From contig NZ_MJGC01000038.1 in the NCBI RefSeq assembly GCF_001746915.1, forward strand, positions 1-64,000: DNA of 64,000 nt, given 5' to 3'. The position numbers and the translations under genes were made by a program. Source of the DNA: Desertifilum tharense IPPAS B-1220. GTDB taxonomy: Bacteria > Cyanobacteriota > Cyanobacteriia > Cyanobacteriales > Desertifilaceae. A model generated the notes under the pieces. It did not search any database. It was not told the origin of the DNA and saw nothing but the letters and a program-made list of their open reading frames with translations. Position 1 is the stretch's first letter. Every line of letters starts with the position of its first letter. This document shows positions 28,716 through 38,518 of the stretch, in pieces.

Positions 28716-30518
28716 TTAAAAAGGCGAGTAGCGTACTGAAAAGTAAAAGCCGTTTTCTTGGAGCGATCGCTTTTCTGAATCTATGGAAGTCAGGGGAAGC
28801 CCCCAGTCTAAGCGAACCGAGAGGTTATCCCCCTGTCGCCACAATAAACCCACCCCCGTACCTGCTAGCAGGCTGGGTGAGGGGTTATCCCCGGTTTGAT
28901 TCCAGCCTTTTCCTAAATCAAAGAAGGGAACCACTTGTAACACGCCCCCCACGCGCGGCACGCGAACAACGGGGATGCGGTATTCTGCCGAGAGTAGCAC
29001 GCCATTATCTGTCAGCAAGGCGTCTTGACGATAGCCTCGCACGTTCAGTTGTCCGCCTAAGCCAAATTGCTCTAGAGGGACTAGAGAGTTTGCGGATAGC
29101 TGCAAATCTCCCCGAACTAAGAACAGGCTATCTGGGGAAAATTGTCGCACCCATTGGGCTTGTCCCCGCCATGCAAAAAAGCGGCTATCGGGTGCATCTT
29201 GGTTAACTGTCGCATCAAACAAACCGACGCCGAGGTTAAACTGCGATCGCAATGCAAACACTTGTTCGTTGCTGCGTTGCACGTACTCTTGAAAGAAGCG
29301 AAAGGCGGAGATTTTGGTTCTCCCTCGCTCATCGGCACCGGGCGATAGGGGAAAGGGGCCAATATTATCAATCCCTAACTCAGTTTGACTGAACTGCCGG
29401 GAAAATAATAGACCTAGGGCTAATTCTTCGGTAGGTTTTTGGACGATGGGCTGGCGATAGCCGATTTCGTAAGAACGGGTGTTAGATTGAATATCTAAAA
29501 CGCTGAAGGGTTCTTCAATCACTCGGTTCCACCCTTGGCTAAAGCCTAACCAAATGCTGCCGTTACGCGCGTTGACGGGTAGGGTGTAATTGAAGTCCAG
29601 GGTATTGCTGCCATTGGTGTTGGCATATCCCAAACTCAGGGTATCGCCAAATCCGAGAAGATTCAGTTCTTGTAATTCTACCCCTCGGCGGAAACTGCCG
29701 ACGCTGGGCGATCGCCCATTATCGAGATATCCCGTTAGCCTAAAGGTATCGGCTTCATCCACTTCCACTTGCAAGATGTTGGTTCCCGGACGAACGCCAG
29801 ATTGCAATTCCGCCGAGAGGTTTTGCAGGCGCGGATCGAGGCGTAGAAGTTGCAGCGCTTCTAACAGGCGGGGAACATTCAGCGGGGTTTGGGCACCGAG
29901 GCGAATGCGATCGCGGATATAGTGGGGACGCAAGCGTCGATTGCCAACAATATTAATCTCTTCGAGACGACCTTCAACCACCTGAATGGTAACGGTTCCC
30001 CCTTCCACCACTTGGGGCGGAATAATTGCACCCGTGGTGATGTAGCCATTCTCGATGTAAAGCTGGGCGATCGCATCTCGGATTTGCAACAATTCAGCAA
30101 AGGAGAGTTCTCGCCCGATGAAGGGGGCTGTAATTTCGGCAAACTGTTCGGCTGAGAAGACGGTACTCCCCACCACTTCGATCTGTTCGACTAAAAATCT
30201 AGCACTCGGATCGCCTAGGGTGGGGGTATCGGGAAGGGTGGGTGGTGGAAGTAAGGGCGGGCTTTCTACAGGAGGCGGGAGAAAGTCAGAGGGTAAAGGA
30301 GGTGGTGGAACATCTTCTAAACGTGTTGGAGGAATGGATGTCTGCGCGGTTGCACCTTGACTATTACCCAGCATGACTCCTAAAAGGGTGCTGGACGTTA
30401 ATAAAATCAAAGCGGCACGTTGCGAGCACCCCCAAAAAAGGAGACTACACATATTCGACGGGGAAGTCTGAATTAAAGGCAAGCGATCGTCATAGCGATC
30501 GCCCTCCAGCATAGTCAC
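28716..30518 (-). CDS. TpsB outer-membrane transporter (ShlB/FhaC/HecB family)
   Basis: 600 aa. A signal peptide (hydrophobic AALILLTSSTLLGVMLG, about 35-52) and a Pro-rich linker (about 60-100) are followed by two POTRA domains (about 105-265; VEGRLEEINIVGNRRL at the second). A 16-strand-type beta-barrel extends to a terminal aromatic (RYSPF). The lid-loop signature LNVRGYRQD is near 495. TpsB proteins fold into the outer membrane and export unfolded TpsA proteins by their TPS domain. As the first gene of the same-strand block with five TpsA genes, it is their likely shared transporter. The start is uncertain: ATG at 30452 would give a more usual signal peptide length. Confidence 0.92.
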   Translation of the reverse strand: MTMLEGDRYDDRLPLIQTSPSNMCSLLFWGCSQRAALILLTSSTLLGVMLGNSQGATAQTSIPPTRLEDVPPPPLPSDFLPPPVESPPLLPPPTLPDTPTLGDPSARFLVEQIEVVGSTVFSAEQFAEITAPFIGRELSFAELLQIRDAIAQLYIENGYITTGAIIPPQVVEGGTVTIQVVEGRLEEINIVGNRRLRPHYIRDRIRLGAQTPLNVPRLLEALQLLRLDPRLQNLSAELQSGVRPGTNILQVEVDEADTFRLTGYLDNGRSPSVGSFRRGVELQELNLLGFGDTLSLGYANTNGSNTLDFNYTLPVNARNGSIWLGFSQGWNRVIEEPFSVLDIQSNTRSYEIGYRQPIVQKPTEELALGLLFSRQFSQTELGIDNIGPFPLSPGADERGRTKISAFRFFQEYVQRSNEQVFALRSQFNLGVGLFDATVNQDAPDSRFFAWRGQAQWVRQFSPDSLFLVRGDLQLSANSLVPLEQFGLGGQLNVRGYRQDALLTDNGVLLSAEYRIPVVRVPRVGGVLQVVPFFDLGKGWNQTGDNPSPSLLAGTGVGLLWRQGDNLSVRLDWGLPLTSIDSEKRSLQENGFYFSVRYSPF

Positions 30519-30569
30519 AAAAATTACAGAGTGTCACCCTAATTTTGTAGCCAGTTGTGGGCGATCGCT

Positions 30570-31745
30570 CTAAGCTGCGGGTACAATTTGTCCGGAACGA
30601 ACGGATAAAATTTGGGAAGCCTGCAACCATTGGGCATCGAAGGCATTAAGGTGCGTGGTTGTAATCAGGGTTTGGAAACGATCGGCGATCGCATCAAGCA
30701 ATTGATTCTGGCGCGTTAAATCTAATTCGGCTAAAACATCATCAAGTAACAATACCGGAGACTCGCCGACGACTTCGGAAATGAGCTTTAATTCTGCTAA
30801 TTTGAGGGCTAAAACCAGGGTGCGCTGTTGCCCCTGAGAACCGTATTGACGGGCTGGCGTCTCGTTAATCGTAAACTCAACTTCATCGCGATGGGGCCCG
30901 ACTAGAGAAGTCCCTTGGGCAAGTTCTGCGATTGCTCTTTGCTGTATCTTCTCAAAAAAGGCTTGATGGATCTGTTCGGGTTCGGCGTGCGAGTCTCCGT
31001 CCCAGCGGACGTTTGGGGTATAACGCACGTCCAAAATTTCCCTCGCCCCACTAATCGCGCGATGCCAAGCTTGGGCAATGGGGGCAATCCGTTCAATTGC
31101 TCTAGCCCGACGGCGAATCAAACGCGCTCCGAGGGTCACTAACTGAGCATCCCATAAAGCCAGTTCTGATTGCAAGCTGGCTTGAGAACTTTCTTGCAGT
31201 TGTTTCAATAGGTGATTGCGCTGGCGCAAAACCTGGTGATATTGTCGCAGGAGATGATCGTAAATCGGTTCTAGCTGAGTTAAAAGCGTATCGAGCCAAA
31301 CTCTACGCCTTTCAGGGCTACCGCGCACCAACTCTAAATCTAAGCTGGAAAATTGCACCACATTCAGCGTCCCCAGAAAGTCTAAGCGCTTGCGTAAATT
31401 TTCGCCATTCAACGCAAAAGCGCGATGACCGTTGGTGCGGAATAATAGCTTTAAATCCACCGTTCCAGCTTGGCGTTCTAAGGTGGCTGCAATTTGTCCG
31501 GAAGTGGCAGGTTGGGGACTATCGGGAGGTAAAGCTGTTCCGGTTTGATAGTCAGGATGCCAGATTAATTCGCGATCGCGCAAGGCTCGATGCGACTTCA
31601 GCGTCGAGAGCAATTCCACTGCTTCTAGCAAATTCGACTTACCCTGAGCATTGTCACCCACCAAAATCACCTTCGGCGCGTGAAAGCTCACCGCTTGATC
31701 GATATAGTTGCGAAACTGTCTTAAATGCAAAGACTTTAAATACAT
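30570..31745 (-). CDS. recF: DNA replication/repair protein RecF
   Basis: About 391 aa. This SMC-like ATPase binds single-strand gaps and helps RecOR load RecA. Walker A GDNAQGKSN is near 30-38, the ABC signature GSQGQQRTLVLALKLAEL near 290, and Walker B PVLLLDDVLAELD near 325-337, followed by TTTHL. Start MYLKSLHLRQFRNY is chosen as the usual RecF N-terminus; an ATG three codons upstream (31754) is possible. It follows the P-type ATPase on the same strand with a perfect palindrome in the gap, and precedes tpsB by about 50 bp. There is no functional reason to join it with the TPS genes. Confidence 0.95.
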   Translation of the reverse strand: MYLKSLHLRQFRNYIDQAVSFHAPKVILVGDNAQGKSNLLEAVELLSTLKSHRALRDRELIWHPDYQTGTALPPDSPQPATSGQIAATLERQAGTVDLKLLFRTNGHRAFALNGENLRKRLDFLGTLNVVQFSSLDLELVRGSPERRRVWLDTLLTQLEPIYDHLLRQYHQVLRQRNHLLKQLQESSQASLQSELALWDAQLVTLGARLIRRRARAIERIAPIAQAWHRAISGAREILDVRYTPNVRWDGDSHAEPEQIHQAFFEKIQQRAIAELAQGTSLVGPHRDEVEFTINETPARQYGSQGQQRTLVLALKLAELKLISEVVGESPVLLLDDVLAELDLTRQNQLLDAIADRFQTLITTTHLNAFDAQWLQASQILSVRSGQIVPAA

Positions 31746-31754
31746 GACACCCAT

Positions 31755-31789
31755 CTGGGGGCTAATCGAATCTTAATTTTAGCCCCCAG
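31755..31789 (-). promoter_or_regulatory. Perfect 11-bp-arm palindrome between the P-type ATPase gene and recF
   Basis: CTGGGGGCTAA (31755-31765) and TTAGCCCCCAG (31779-31789) are exact inverted repeats around a 13-base loop. The hairpin begins just after the ATPase stop and ends just before recF. No T run follows on the minus strand, so it may be a processing or partial-termination hairpin rather than a full terminator. Confidence 0.65.
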
Positions 31790-31795
31790 ACGCGG

Positions 31796-34585
31796 TTAGT
31801 CTAGCGGTAATGCCACGGAATGTCGGGCGCTAAAAATCCGCATAAACAGTTTTTCGAGTTCTACCCACACAAACATCAACGCACTGAACCCTAAGCAAAT
31901 CGCTAATTCAGTTCCTGTCAGCGGGTTTGTCCCAAAGAACGCTTGCAGAGGCGGAACATAGACTAACATTAACTGCAAGGCAGTGGTGGCAGTTACCGCA
32001 ATCAGCAAATAAGGGTTAGAAAAGGGATTGAGTTCAATCGTCAGTTGGGAATTAGAACGAATGGCTAGCGCATGTCCCATCTGAGCAATGCAGAGGGTGG
32101 TAAAGACCATCGTTTGCCAGTGGGGAAAATAATTGTAGGCAATTCCCATCATGACAATTGTAACTGCCGCAAAGATCACTCCAAAACGAACCATATATGA
32201 ACCTAACCCCCTAGAGAAAATGCTCTCGCGGGGGTCGTAGGGAGGACGCTTCATGACATTGGGTTCGGCAGGTTCCACAGCTAGCGCCAAAGCGGGTAAA
32301 CCATCGGTGACAAGGTTCATCCAAAGAATTTGTAAAGGCGTTAGGGGAACTTGAGAAAGACCCATAATTGGGGCAGCAGCAATGACTAACACTTCACCGA
32401 TATTGGAACCCAGAATGTATTTAATGAAGCGGCGAATATTGGTATAAACGACGCGCCCTTCTTCAGTTGCGGCGACAATGGTGGCAAAGTTATCGTCTAG
32501 CAAGACCATATCGCTCGCTTCTTTGCTCACATCGGTTCCGGTAATGCCCATTGCAATTCCAATATCGGCTTGTTTGAGGGCAGGAGCATCGTTAACGCCA
32601 TCGCCAGTCATGGCTACAAATTTACCGCGATGTTGCAATGCTTGGACGATCCGCAGTTTGTGTTCGGGGGAAACGCGAGCATAGATACTGACTTCTCCAA
32701 TATGCTGTTCGAGTTCTTCGGTACTCAGTTGTTGGAGTTCTTGCCCGGTGAGGATGCGATCGCCTTCTTGTGCTATGCCTAAATAAGAGGCGATCGCCCT
32801 TGCCGTCAGTTGATGATCGCCTGTAATCATAATCGGGCGAATTCCGGCTTCTTTGCAACGCTTCACGGCGTCGCGGACTTCCTGACGGGGGGCATCTAGC
32901 ATCCCCACTAACCCCAACCAGGTTAACTCGCGTTCGGTGGTTTCTTCAGCTTCTAGGGGGGGAATGTCGTTTAAAGGTTTAACTGCCACCCCTAACACGC
33001 GCAATCCTTCGGCCGCCAAATCGTTATTGCGTTGTAAAATCGCAGTGCGGATTTCTGGGGTAAGTTCTGCTAGAGTTTCGCCAGCTTGATAGGTCTGACA
33101 GCATTCTAAAATCAGTTCTGGCGAACCTTTAGTAAACATTTCAAACCCTGCCTCGCCGGACACAATGGTACTCATCCGCTTGCGTTCTGAGGAGAAAGGA
33201 AACTCGCCTTTGCGGGGCATTTGGCGGCTGAGGGGTTCCTTGTCAACGCCTGCTTTTCCAGCTAGCACCACTAATGCGCCTTCGGTGGGATCGCCTAAAA
33301 TTGACCAGCCATCCTTATCGTGTTGCAATACCGAATCATTGCACAACGCGCAGGCGATCGCCAATTTTTGCAAGTCGGGATAGTCTTGGGGGTTGATGGT
33401 TTTTCCCTGGAGTTGAAAGTCTCCTTGGGGAATGTAGCCTTCGCCGCTAACGGTAAAGTGATGCTCGACTAAATCCACGCGCTGCACCACCATTTTATTT
33501 TGAGTCAGGGTACCCGTTTTGTCAGAGCAAATCGTGGTAACGCTACCCAAGGTTTCCACGGCGGGGAGTTTGCGAATTAAGGCATGGCGGCGCACCATCC
33601 GCCGGGTTCCCAAGGCGAGGGTGACAGTCACGACGGCGGGTAAGCCTTCGGGAACAACAGCAACAGCCATACTTAGGGAAACTTCAACTAACTGGCGCAA
33701 AACCACCCAGTTAAAGCCCCCCACGCGAATTAAACCGCCAATAACGACTAAAACCACTAAAACGAGAGAACCGCTAACCAAAACGTTCCCTAATTGGCTC
33801 ATGCGCTGTTGTAGGGGAGTGGGTTCGCTTTCTACTGACTGCAACATTCCGGCAATTTTACCGAGTTCGGTTTGCATTCCGGTGTTGGTGACAAGGGCAG
33901 TTGCGCGTCCGTTGGTGACTTCGGTTCCTTGGAAGATTAGGTTGGCGCGATCGCCTAAAGGGGTATGCTCTTCTACAACAAGATTGGCATTCTTGCTGAC
34001 GCTATGGGCTTCTCCTGTCAGGGCAGATTCTCGCACTTGCAGGTTGGCGGCGTCTAATAAGCGCCCATCTGCTGCGACTTGGACTCCGGCTTCGAGAAGC
34101 ATAATATCGCCGGGAACTAGATCTTTGCCATCAATTTCGCTAAATTTGCGATCGCGCAGAACTCTTACCCGTGGCGAGGAGAGTTTTTTTAAGGCAGCAA
34201 GCGCTTTCTCGGCACGGCTTTCTTGCAGGTAGCCTAAACTGCCGTTAAGGACGACAATGGCTAAGATAGCGATTGTGTCTTTAAATGGGATTTCATTGGC
34301 GGCGGCGTCTCCCGCCCGCAGTTCGATCGCATCGAGAATGCCGGAAATAATCGCGACGGCGATCAGCATCAAAAGCATGATATTGGTAAACTGATCGAGC
34401 AAAATTTCCCAAGAACTGCGACCTTTTGCTTCTTCAAGTTCGTTCAAACCGTACTGCTGTCGGCGTTCGGCAACTTGCGATTCGGTTAAGCCGGTTTCTG
34501 CATCGCTACTGAGGAGATCGACAGTTTTAGCAAGATCGAGCGTATGCCAAGCAATGTCGGCGTTTGACAAAGGCTGTGATGACAT
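31796..34585 (-). CDS. P-type (P2A-like) calcium-transporting ATPase
   Basis: 929 aa inner-membrane pump with about ten membrane helices. Actuator motif LTGEA, M4 motif [10 protein letters not shown] near 310-320, phosphorylation motif CSDKTGT (Asp about 354), [16 protein letters not shown] near 660 and M6 [11 protein letters not shown] are present. The M4 Glu, M5 NIGE and M6 N..TD residues match Ca2+-binding positions of SERCA-type pumps, so Ca2+ export is the best call. Cyanobacterial relatives have been named PacL or Pma1, and Na+/other cation transport cannot be excluded. It ends 51 bp before recF. The leader of the gene (34,586-34,655) separates it from the SRPBCC gene. Confidence 0.92.
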   Translation of the reverse strand: MSSQPLSNADIAWHTLDLAKTVDLLSSDAETGLTESQVAERRQQYGLNELEEAKGRSSWEILLDQFTNIMLLMLIAVAIISGILDAIELRAGDAAANEIPFKDTIAILAIVVLNGSLGYLQESRAEKALAALKKLSSPRVRVLRDRKFSEIDGKDLVPGDIMLLEAGVQVAADGRLLDAANLQVRESALTGEAHSVSKNANLVVEEHTPLGDRANLIFQGTEVTNGRATALVTNTGMQTELGKIAGMLQSVESEPTPLQQRMSQLGNVLVSGSLVLVVLVVIGGLIRVGGFNWVVLRQLVEVSLSMAVAVVPEGLPAVVTVTLALGTRRMVRRHALIRKLPAVETLGSVTTICSDKTGTLTQNKMVVQRVDLVEHHFTVSGEGYIPQGDFQLQGKTINPQDYPDLQKLAIACALCNDSVLQHDKDGWSILGDPTEGALVVLAGKAGVDKEPLSRQMPRKGEFPFSSERKRMSTIVSGEAGFEMFTKGSPELILECCQTYQAGETLAELTPEIRTAILQRNNDLAAEGLRVLGVAVKPLNDIPPLEAEETTERELTWLGLVGMLDAPRQEVRDAVKRCKEAGIRPIMITGDHQLTARAIASYLGIAQEGDRILTGQELQQLSTEELEQHIGEVSIYARVSPEHKLRIVQALQHRGKFVAMTGDGVNDAPALKQADIGIAMGITGTDVSKEASDMVLLDDNFATIVAATEEGRVVYTNIRRFIKYILGSNIGEVLVIAAAPIMGLSQVPLTPLQILWMNLVTDGLPALALAVEPAEPNVMKRPPYDPRESIFSRGLGSYMVRFGVIFAAVTIVMMGIAYNYFPHWQTMVFTTLCIAQMGHALAIRSNSQLTIELNPFSNPYLLIAVTATTALQLMLVYVPPLQAFFGTNPLTGTELAICLGFSALMFVWVELEKLFMRIFSARHSVALPLD

Positions 34586-34655
34586 GGATGGGTGAGTTTA
34601 GAGGAGAGAGATACGATAGGTAACTCGATGAAATCGATCGTAGCGGATCGGATTA

Positions 34656-35117
34656 CTAACGCACTAAATCTGTTTTCAAACTATACTGTTGTTCGAGATA
34701 GTGCTTTAACTCTAGGGCCATCCGCTGGATGCCTTTTTGTTCGTCATGACGCAACAGCGGAAACAACCAACCACTGAACCAGCCAGAATAGCGTTCTTGG
34801 TGGGTGTACTGGGTGCGGCGAAAGCCAATTTCTTGCAAGGAAAAGGTGCTTTCGTTGCGAAACCCTAAAAATCCTGAAACCCACTGCAAGCAAGTTTGGG
34901 GTTGTAGCAGGGTGATGGTGGGTTGAAAGGCGATTTCTTCTTCTCCAGGTAAGCGACGAATGGATAAGAGGACCTGTTGACCGACTTTTAAGGGCTTGTG
35001 CGGATCGAGGTCGTAGAGGTAGGTATTCCAACGCACCCACTGTTGCTTGGCGATCAAAGCTTGCCATACCTGAGTTTTCGGGGCGCTGATTTCTACGGTG
35101 GTATAGACGCTAGGCAT
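34656..35117 (-). CDS. SRPBCC-fold (START-like) hypothetical protein
   Basis: 153 aa from ATG 35117, where the SRPBCC pattern begins (SVYTTVEISAPKTQVWQAL). A TTG ten codons upstream is also open but would add a non-conserved tail. The fold is a single ligand-binding helix-grip domain: first strand at about 3-12, W-R-WN-Y near 28-33, and a long C-terminal helix (about 125-148). Such proteins bind hydrophobic small molecules; the ligand here is unknown. It is cytosolic with no signal peptide. It is on the same strand as the ATPase and 70 bp upstream of it; linkage of function is not evident. Confidence 0.75.
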   Translation of the reverse strand: MPSVYTTVEISAPKTQVWQALIAKQQWVRWNTYLYDLDPHKPLKVGQQVLLSIRRLPGEEEIAFQPTITLLQPQTCLQWVSGFLGFRNESTFSLQEIGFRRTQYTHQERYSGWFSGWLFPLLRHDEQKGIQRMALELKHYLEQQYSLKTDLVR

Positions 35118-35401
35118 GGCGATCGCTCTCGCACGTATTGGTGCCAATCAGTACAATTCTAGGATTATTGTTCCCCTACGCTAAGAAAGAATTGACATTC
35201 GGCAGATAGAATGAAAATTCTCTCGTTGGATAGATGCACTTTAAAGTTGTGCGGACAAAATCAGCGGGATGGTTATCCGGGCTATTCTGAGGGTCGATCG
35301 GTTGACTTCTCCGGAGGTTCTGGCTTACTGTCTCGCGGTTTTGGTCGGTTGCACGCTGCGTTCTGTCTTAACGATTTCTATAAGCACAAGATTACGAACC
35401 C

Positions 35402-36793
35402 ATGACTGACCTCACCCCTAATTCTAGCTATAGCCTGAAGATTCGTTTAGAGTTACCGAACCGGGCGGGAACTTTAGCCACCGTTACCCAGGCGATCGCG
35501 TCTGTGGGTGGAAATTTGGGCGAAATTAATTTGGTAGAACGCACCCACCGGATTACGATCCGAGAAATTACAGTAGATGCGGCGAGTACCGAGCATAACG
35601 AGAAAATTGTCCAAGCTGTGAAGGCACTTCCAGATATTAAGGTTTTGGAGGTTTACGATCAGACCTTTAATCTGCACCGTCGGGGCAAAATTAGCGTCGA
35701 AAGCCGCATTGAAATTAGAAATCAAGCGGATCTCGCAATGGCCTATACGCCGGGGGTGGGACGAGTCTCGAAGGCGATCGCCGATGAACCCGAAGAAATT
35801 TATAATCTCACGATTAAGCAGAATACGGTGGCCATTGTCACCGATGGTAGTGCGGTTTTAGGGTTGGGAAATTTAGGTCCTGGCGGTGCCTTACCCGTGA
35901 TGGAAGGGAAGGCGATGCTGTTTAAGGCGTTTGCGGGTTTGGATGCCTTCCCCATTTGTTTGGCGACGCAAGACACGGAAGAAATTATTCAAACCGTGAA
36001 AAATATTGCCCCGGTTTTTGGTGGGGTGAACCTCGAAGATATCAGCGCGCCGCGTTGTTTTGAAATTGAACGCCGCCTGCGCCAAGAGTTAGATATTCCA
36101 GTCTTTCACGACGATCAGCACGGGACGGCAATTGTTACCCAAGCCGCGCTCTATAATGCCCTGAAACTGGTGAAAAAGCCCCTAGAAGGGGTGCGAATTG
36201 CGATCAACGGGGCGGGGGCCGCTGGGGTGGCGATCGCCCGTCTGTTACGCAAGGCCGGGGCGAATACGATTTGGTTGTGCGACAGTCGGGGAATTATCTC
36301 GACGCAACGCTTGGATTTGACTGCGGAAAAACTAGAATTTGCAGTCGAAGCGAGTGGCACTCTCGCCGATGCGCTAGCCGGTGCAGATGTCTTTATTGGG
36401 GTAAGCGTTCCGGGAGTGGTAACGCCGGATATGATTCGTTCAATGGCAGCCGATCCGATCGTGATGGCAATGGCGAACCCCATCCCGGAAATTCAACCCG
36501 AATTAGTTAAAGATGATGTGGCAGTCATGGCAACAGGTCGCAGCGACTATCCCAACCAGATTAATAATGTGTTAGCCTTCCCCGGTGTGTTCCGTGGGGC
36601 GCTCGATTGTCGGGCCTCGGATATCACCTCTAAAATGTATCTTGAAGCCGCTAGCGCGATCGCCTCTTTAGTGGCTCCCCACGAACTTCACCGCGAACAC
36701 ATCATCCCCTCTGTCTTCGATCCGCGCGTCTCTGTCGCCGTCGCCGCCGCCGTCCAACAAGCCGCCAGAGCCGATGGCATTGCCAGAGCTTAA
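35402..36793 (+). CDS. NAD(P)-dependent malic enzyme with N-terminal ACT domain
   Basis: 463 aa. An ACT regulatory domain (about 8-85; LELPNRAGTLATVTQAIASVGGNLGEINLVE) precedes the malic enzyme: N-terminal half with YTPGVGRVSKAI, TDGSAVLGLGNLGP and MEGKAMLFK (about 115-170), metal-site FHDDQHGTA (about 237-245), and Rossmann GAGAAGVAIARLL (about 268-280). It decarboxylates malate to pyruvate with CO2 and reduced cofactor release. The ACT domain suggests amino-acid or other small-molecule control. The 250-bp leader before it has no supportable gene. Malate dehydrogenase-like annotation is excluded by the NADP/NAD malic enzyme motifs. It is followed by a hairpin at 36,806. Confidence 0.93.
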   Translation: MTDLTPNSSYSLKIRLELPNRAGTLATVTQAIASVGGNLGEINLVERTHRITIREITVDAASTEHNEKIVQAVKALPDIKVLEVYDQTFNLHRRGKISVESRIEIRNQADLAMAYTPGVGRVSKAIADEPEEIYNLTIKQNTVAIVTDGSAVLGLGNLGPGGALPVMEGKAMLFKAFAGLDAFPICLATQDTEEIIQTVKNIAPVFGGVNLEDISAPRCFEIERRLRQELDIPVFHDDQHGTAIVTQAALYNALKLVKKPLEGVRIAINGAGAAGVAIARLLRKAGANTIWLCDSRGIISTQRLDLTAEKLEFAVEASGTLADALAGADVFIGVSVPGVVTPDMIRSMAADPIVMAMANPIPEIQPELVKDDVAVMATGRSDYPNQINNVLAFPGVFRGALDCRASDITSKMYLEAASAIASLVAPHELHREHIIPSVFDPRVSVAVAAAVQQAARADGIARA

Positions 36794-36805
36794 GCGTTAA
36801 TTTGC

Positions 36806-36839
36806 CCTGTAAAGACGTTCTGTAGGGGCGTCTTTACGG
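36806..36839. repeat. GTAAAGACG / CGTCTTTAC inverted repeat
   Basis: Perfect 9-bp arms (36809-36817 and 36829-36837) around TTCTGTAGGGG, with partial CC/GG extension, lie just past the malic enzyme stop. Interspersed palindromes with GTAAAGACG arms are known in cyanobacterial genomes. No T run follows, so a terminator role is uncertain. Confidence 0.6.
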
Positions 36840-36889
36840 ATTGGATTTAGGGTGACTCTGTTGTAGGCGATCGCTCATAGAGAGGAAAC

Positions 36890-37708
36890 TTAGGTCTGAG
36901 ACCGATCTGAAGATTGTAATATTTGCTGAACCACATCCAAAGGTAACTCAACCAGTTCGGCAATTTCTTCCAAACTGTTTCCTCGGCTAGCGAGACGTTG
37001 GACAAAATCTCTTTGTGCTTGTTCAACGCCTTGCTCAATTCCTTCTTCTCGACCTTCAGCAAAAGCTTCTTGATAGAAACGGGTTTGTTTTAAATCCGTG
37101 AGTCCTAACATCGTAGCAATCTCCTCTCGGCTAGCTTGGGGTAATTTATAGATAACGATGGTTTCGATTAAATCAACGATATCCTGTTGCAGGGATGCGG
37201 CAGGGAGTTCTTGTTGAGCCTGAGCAATGAGGCGTTTTGCAGTTTCGATTGCCTCCGTTTCGGGCTTTACTATTAGTTTAATGATATTCAAGCCTAATGC
37301 GCCTTCAGTCTCTTCTAATTCGTTAAGGTAGATGCGGGTGACGCGGTTAGAGTCGATGAGTTCGCGGAATTGGTGGGGGTGTTCTCGTTCAATGCTGCGG
37401 TTAGGATAGAGGACGACAAATTGCCAGGGTTGAGAGGGTTGATATTGGCGTAGATAAAGAAACAGTTCGGCGAAGATGCGGTAGTAGAAAGCCTCATCGG
37501 GTTGAAATTGGACTTCCACGAGATAGAAGGGTTGGTTGGGTTCCTCTGTGGTGGGAAGAAATAAGCCATCGAGACGAAAAGCGAGTTGCTTGACTTCTAC
37601 GGAAGTGAATTGATAGAGGTTCGCTTCGTTGGGAGGGCGTTGGAGGAGTTCAAAGAAGCTGCGGGGATATTGCTGAAAGATGCGGTAGAAGATGCTATCG
37701 GTTTTCAC
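36890..37708 (-). CDS. Rpn/DUF2887-type PD-(D/E)XK nuclease-like protein
   Basis: 272 aa, cytosolic. The N-terminal half is the DUF2887/Rpn-type PD-(D/E)XK domain. It opens MKTDSIFYRIFQQYPRSFFELL, with a catalytic-type Asp in FRLDGLFLP (about 47) and ExQ in YLVEVQFQ (about 65-67). The C-terminal part is helical with EEIATMLG and an Arg/Glu-rich tail (FAEGREEGIEQGVEQ). Related genes are often labelled transposases but carry no transposase core; Rpn proteins have been linked to recombination-promoting DNA cleavage. It begins a small accessory stretch with the HNH and Uma2 genes. Multi-copy families of this kind move frequently in cyanobacteria. Confidence 0.8.
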   Translation of the reverse strand: MKTDSIFYRIFQQYPRSFFELLQRPPNEANLYQFTSVEVKQLAFRLDGLFLPTTEEPNQPFYLVEVQFQPDEAFYYRIFAELFLYLRQYQPSQPWQFVVLYPNRSIEREHPHQFRELIDSNRVTRIYLNELEETEGALGLNIIKLIVKPETEAIETAKRLIAQAQQELPAASLQQDIVDLIETIVIYKLPQASREEIATMLGLTDLKQTRFYQEAFAEGREEGIEQGVEQAQRDFVQRLASRGNSLEEIAELVELPLDVVQQILQSSDRSQT

Positions 37709-37843
37709 AAGGGGTTGTTTAGGGTTTGGGGAGGTTCTCTGGGGGGTGTTTTTGCTTGTCGCGGGTTTCGCGAAGTTCGCCTACGTTTTGGTAAATGCAG
37801 GCTTCGCTACTGGCCAGTAAACCAGGATCGAAAGTGGATAAAC

Positions 37844-38032
37844 TTACCAAATCTTACTCAAATCTAAGGTAAACCCCGGTAACACCTCCTCGCCGCTGAG
37901 AGTAGCCGGGTTATCTAAGAATTCCACAGCCCTACCCAAACGATACAGATAAACTTGGCGATTTTTACGATCGATTAACCATCCCAAACGCATCCCATTA
38001 TCGAGATATTCCTGCATTTTGGTTTTGAGGGG
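37844..38032 (-). pseudogene. C-terminal remnant of a Uma2 endonuclease gene (direct repeat of 38995-39183)
   Basis: These 189 bases match the last 62 codons and stop of the Uma2 gene at 38995-39597, with about eight mismatches and no indel by eye. The encoded remnant reads MQEYLDNGMRLGWLIDR onward and ends in DLSKIW. Homology to the intact gene stops abruptly at 38032. Upstream the frame stays open for a short unrelated stretch and has no start, so this is a broken copy. It lies directly downstream of the HNH gene, so the HNH and antitoxin-like genes sit between two Uma2 3' ends. Confidence 0.85.
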
Positions 38033-38084
38033 CCCAGATGCCCAACTATCATTAGTTAGGTGCGAGATTTCTAGCCAGGGAACT

Positions 38085-38516
38085 CTAGAGCATATCGCTT
38101 GGAGGATGCCAAAGGGCTATTGCCCATCTTAAGCGAGCAGCCCTAATGACTGCATTATTCATGCGTAAAGCAATAATTGTCACCCGTGCAATAGCGGTTT
38201 GTTCTTCAATCTTGGTTGCATCTTCACTCCAGTAAAAATGTTCTATCCATCTCTGAGTACGAGGATTGTATAACGGTACAATTTCATCAGTAACAGGATC
38301 TTGAACTTCAGTCGTATCTGATTTAAATTCATTACAAGAACGGCACGCCAAGCAAAGATTCTCAAAATTTGTTTCACCTCCTTTAGACACGGGTAGAATG
38401 TGGTCAAAAGTCATGGGAATGCCGCTATTTACCTCACTCGTTAGACAGTAACAGCAGCGTTGCCGATCGGATGCCCTAATTTGTTCGCGTAATTGCTTAG
38501 AAATATAAATAGACAC
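38085..38516 (-). CDS. HNH endonuclease
   Basis: 143 aa from the GTG at 38516, two bases after the TGA of the upstream gene; an ATG frame from 38555 would overlap that gene by 37 bases and adds non-conserved residues. The HNH/zinc-ribbon core is clear: CCYC, then FDHILPVSKGG, then N..NLCLACRSCNEFKSD, so one zinc site with two CxxC pairs plus the His-Asn-His-type active site. The C-terminus is helical and ends WHPPSDML. It should nick or cut DNA. Its tight coupling to the preceding small gene suggests a module, possibly toxin/antitoxin-like, which is an inference. Confidence 0.82.
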   Translation of the reverse strand: MSIYISKQLREQIRASDRQRCCYCLTSEVNSGIPMTFDHILPVSKGGETNFENLCLACRSCNEFKSDTTEVQDPVTDEIVPLYNPRTQRWIEHFYWSEDATKIEEQTAIARVTIIALRMNNAVIRAARLRWAIALWHPPSDML

Positions 38517-38518
38517 AA

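Noticed and set aside
35211..35405. Small frame before the malic enzyme gene
   Set aside because: It overlaps the malic enzyme start, has no ribosome-binding site and no recognisable motif; more likely leader DNA.
36890..37708. Labelling this gene a transposase
   Set aside because: No transposase catalytic core or terminal inverted repeats are seen; the sequence fits the Rpn/DUF2887 PD-(D/E)XK family, which is often mislabelled.
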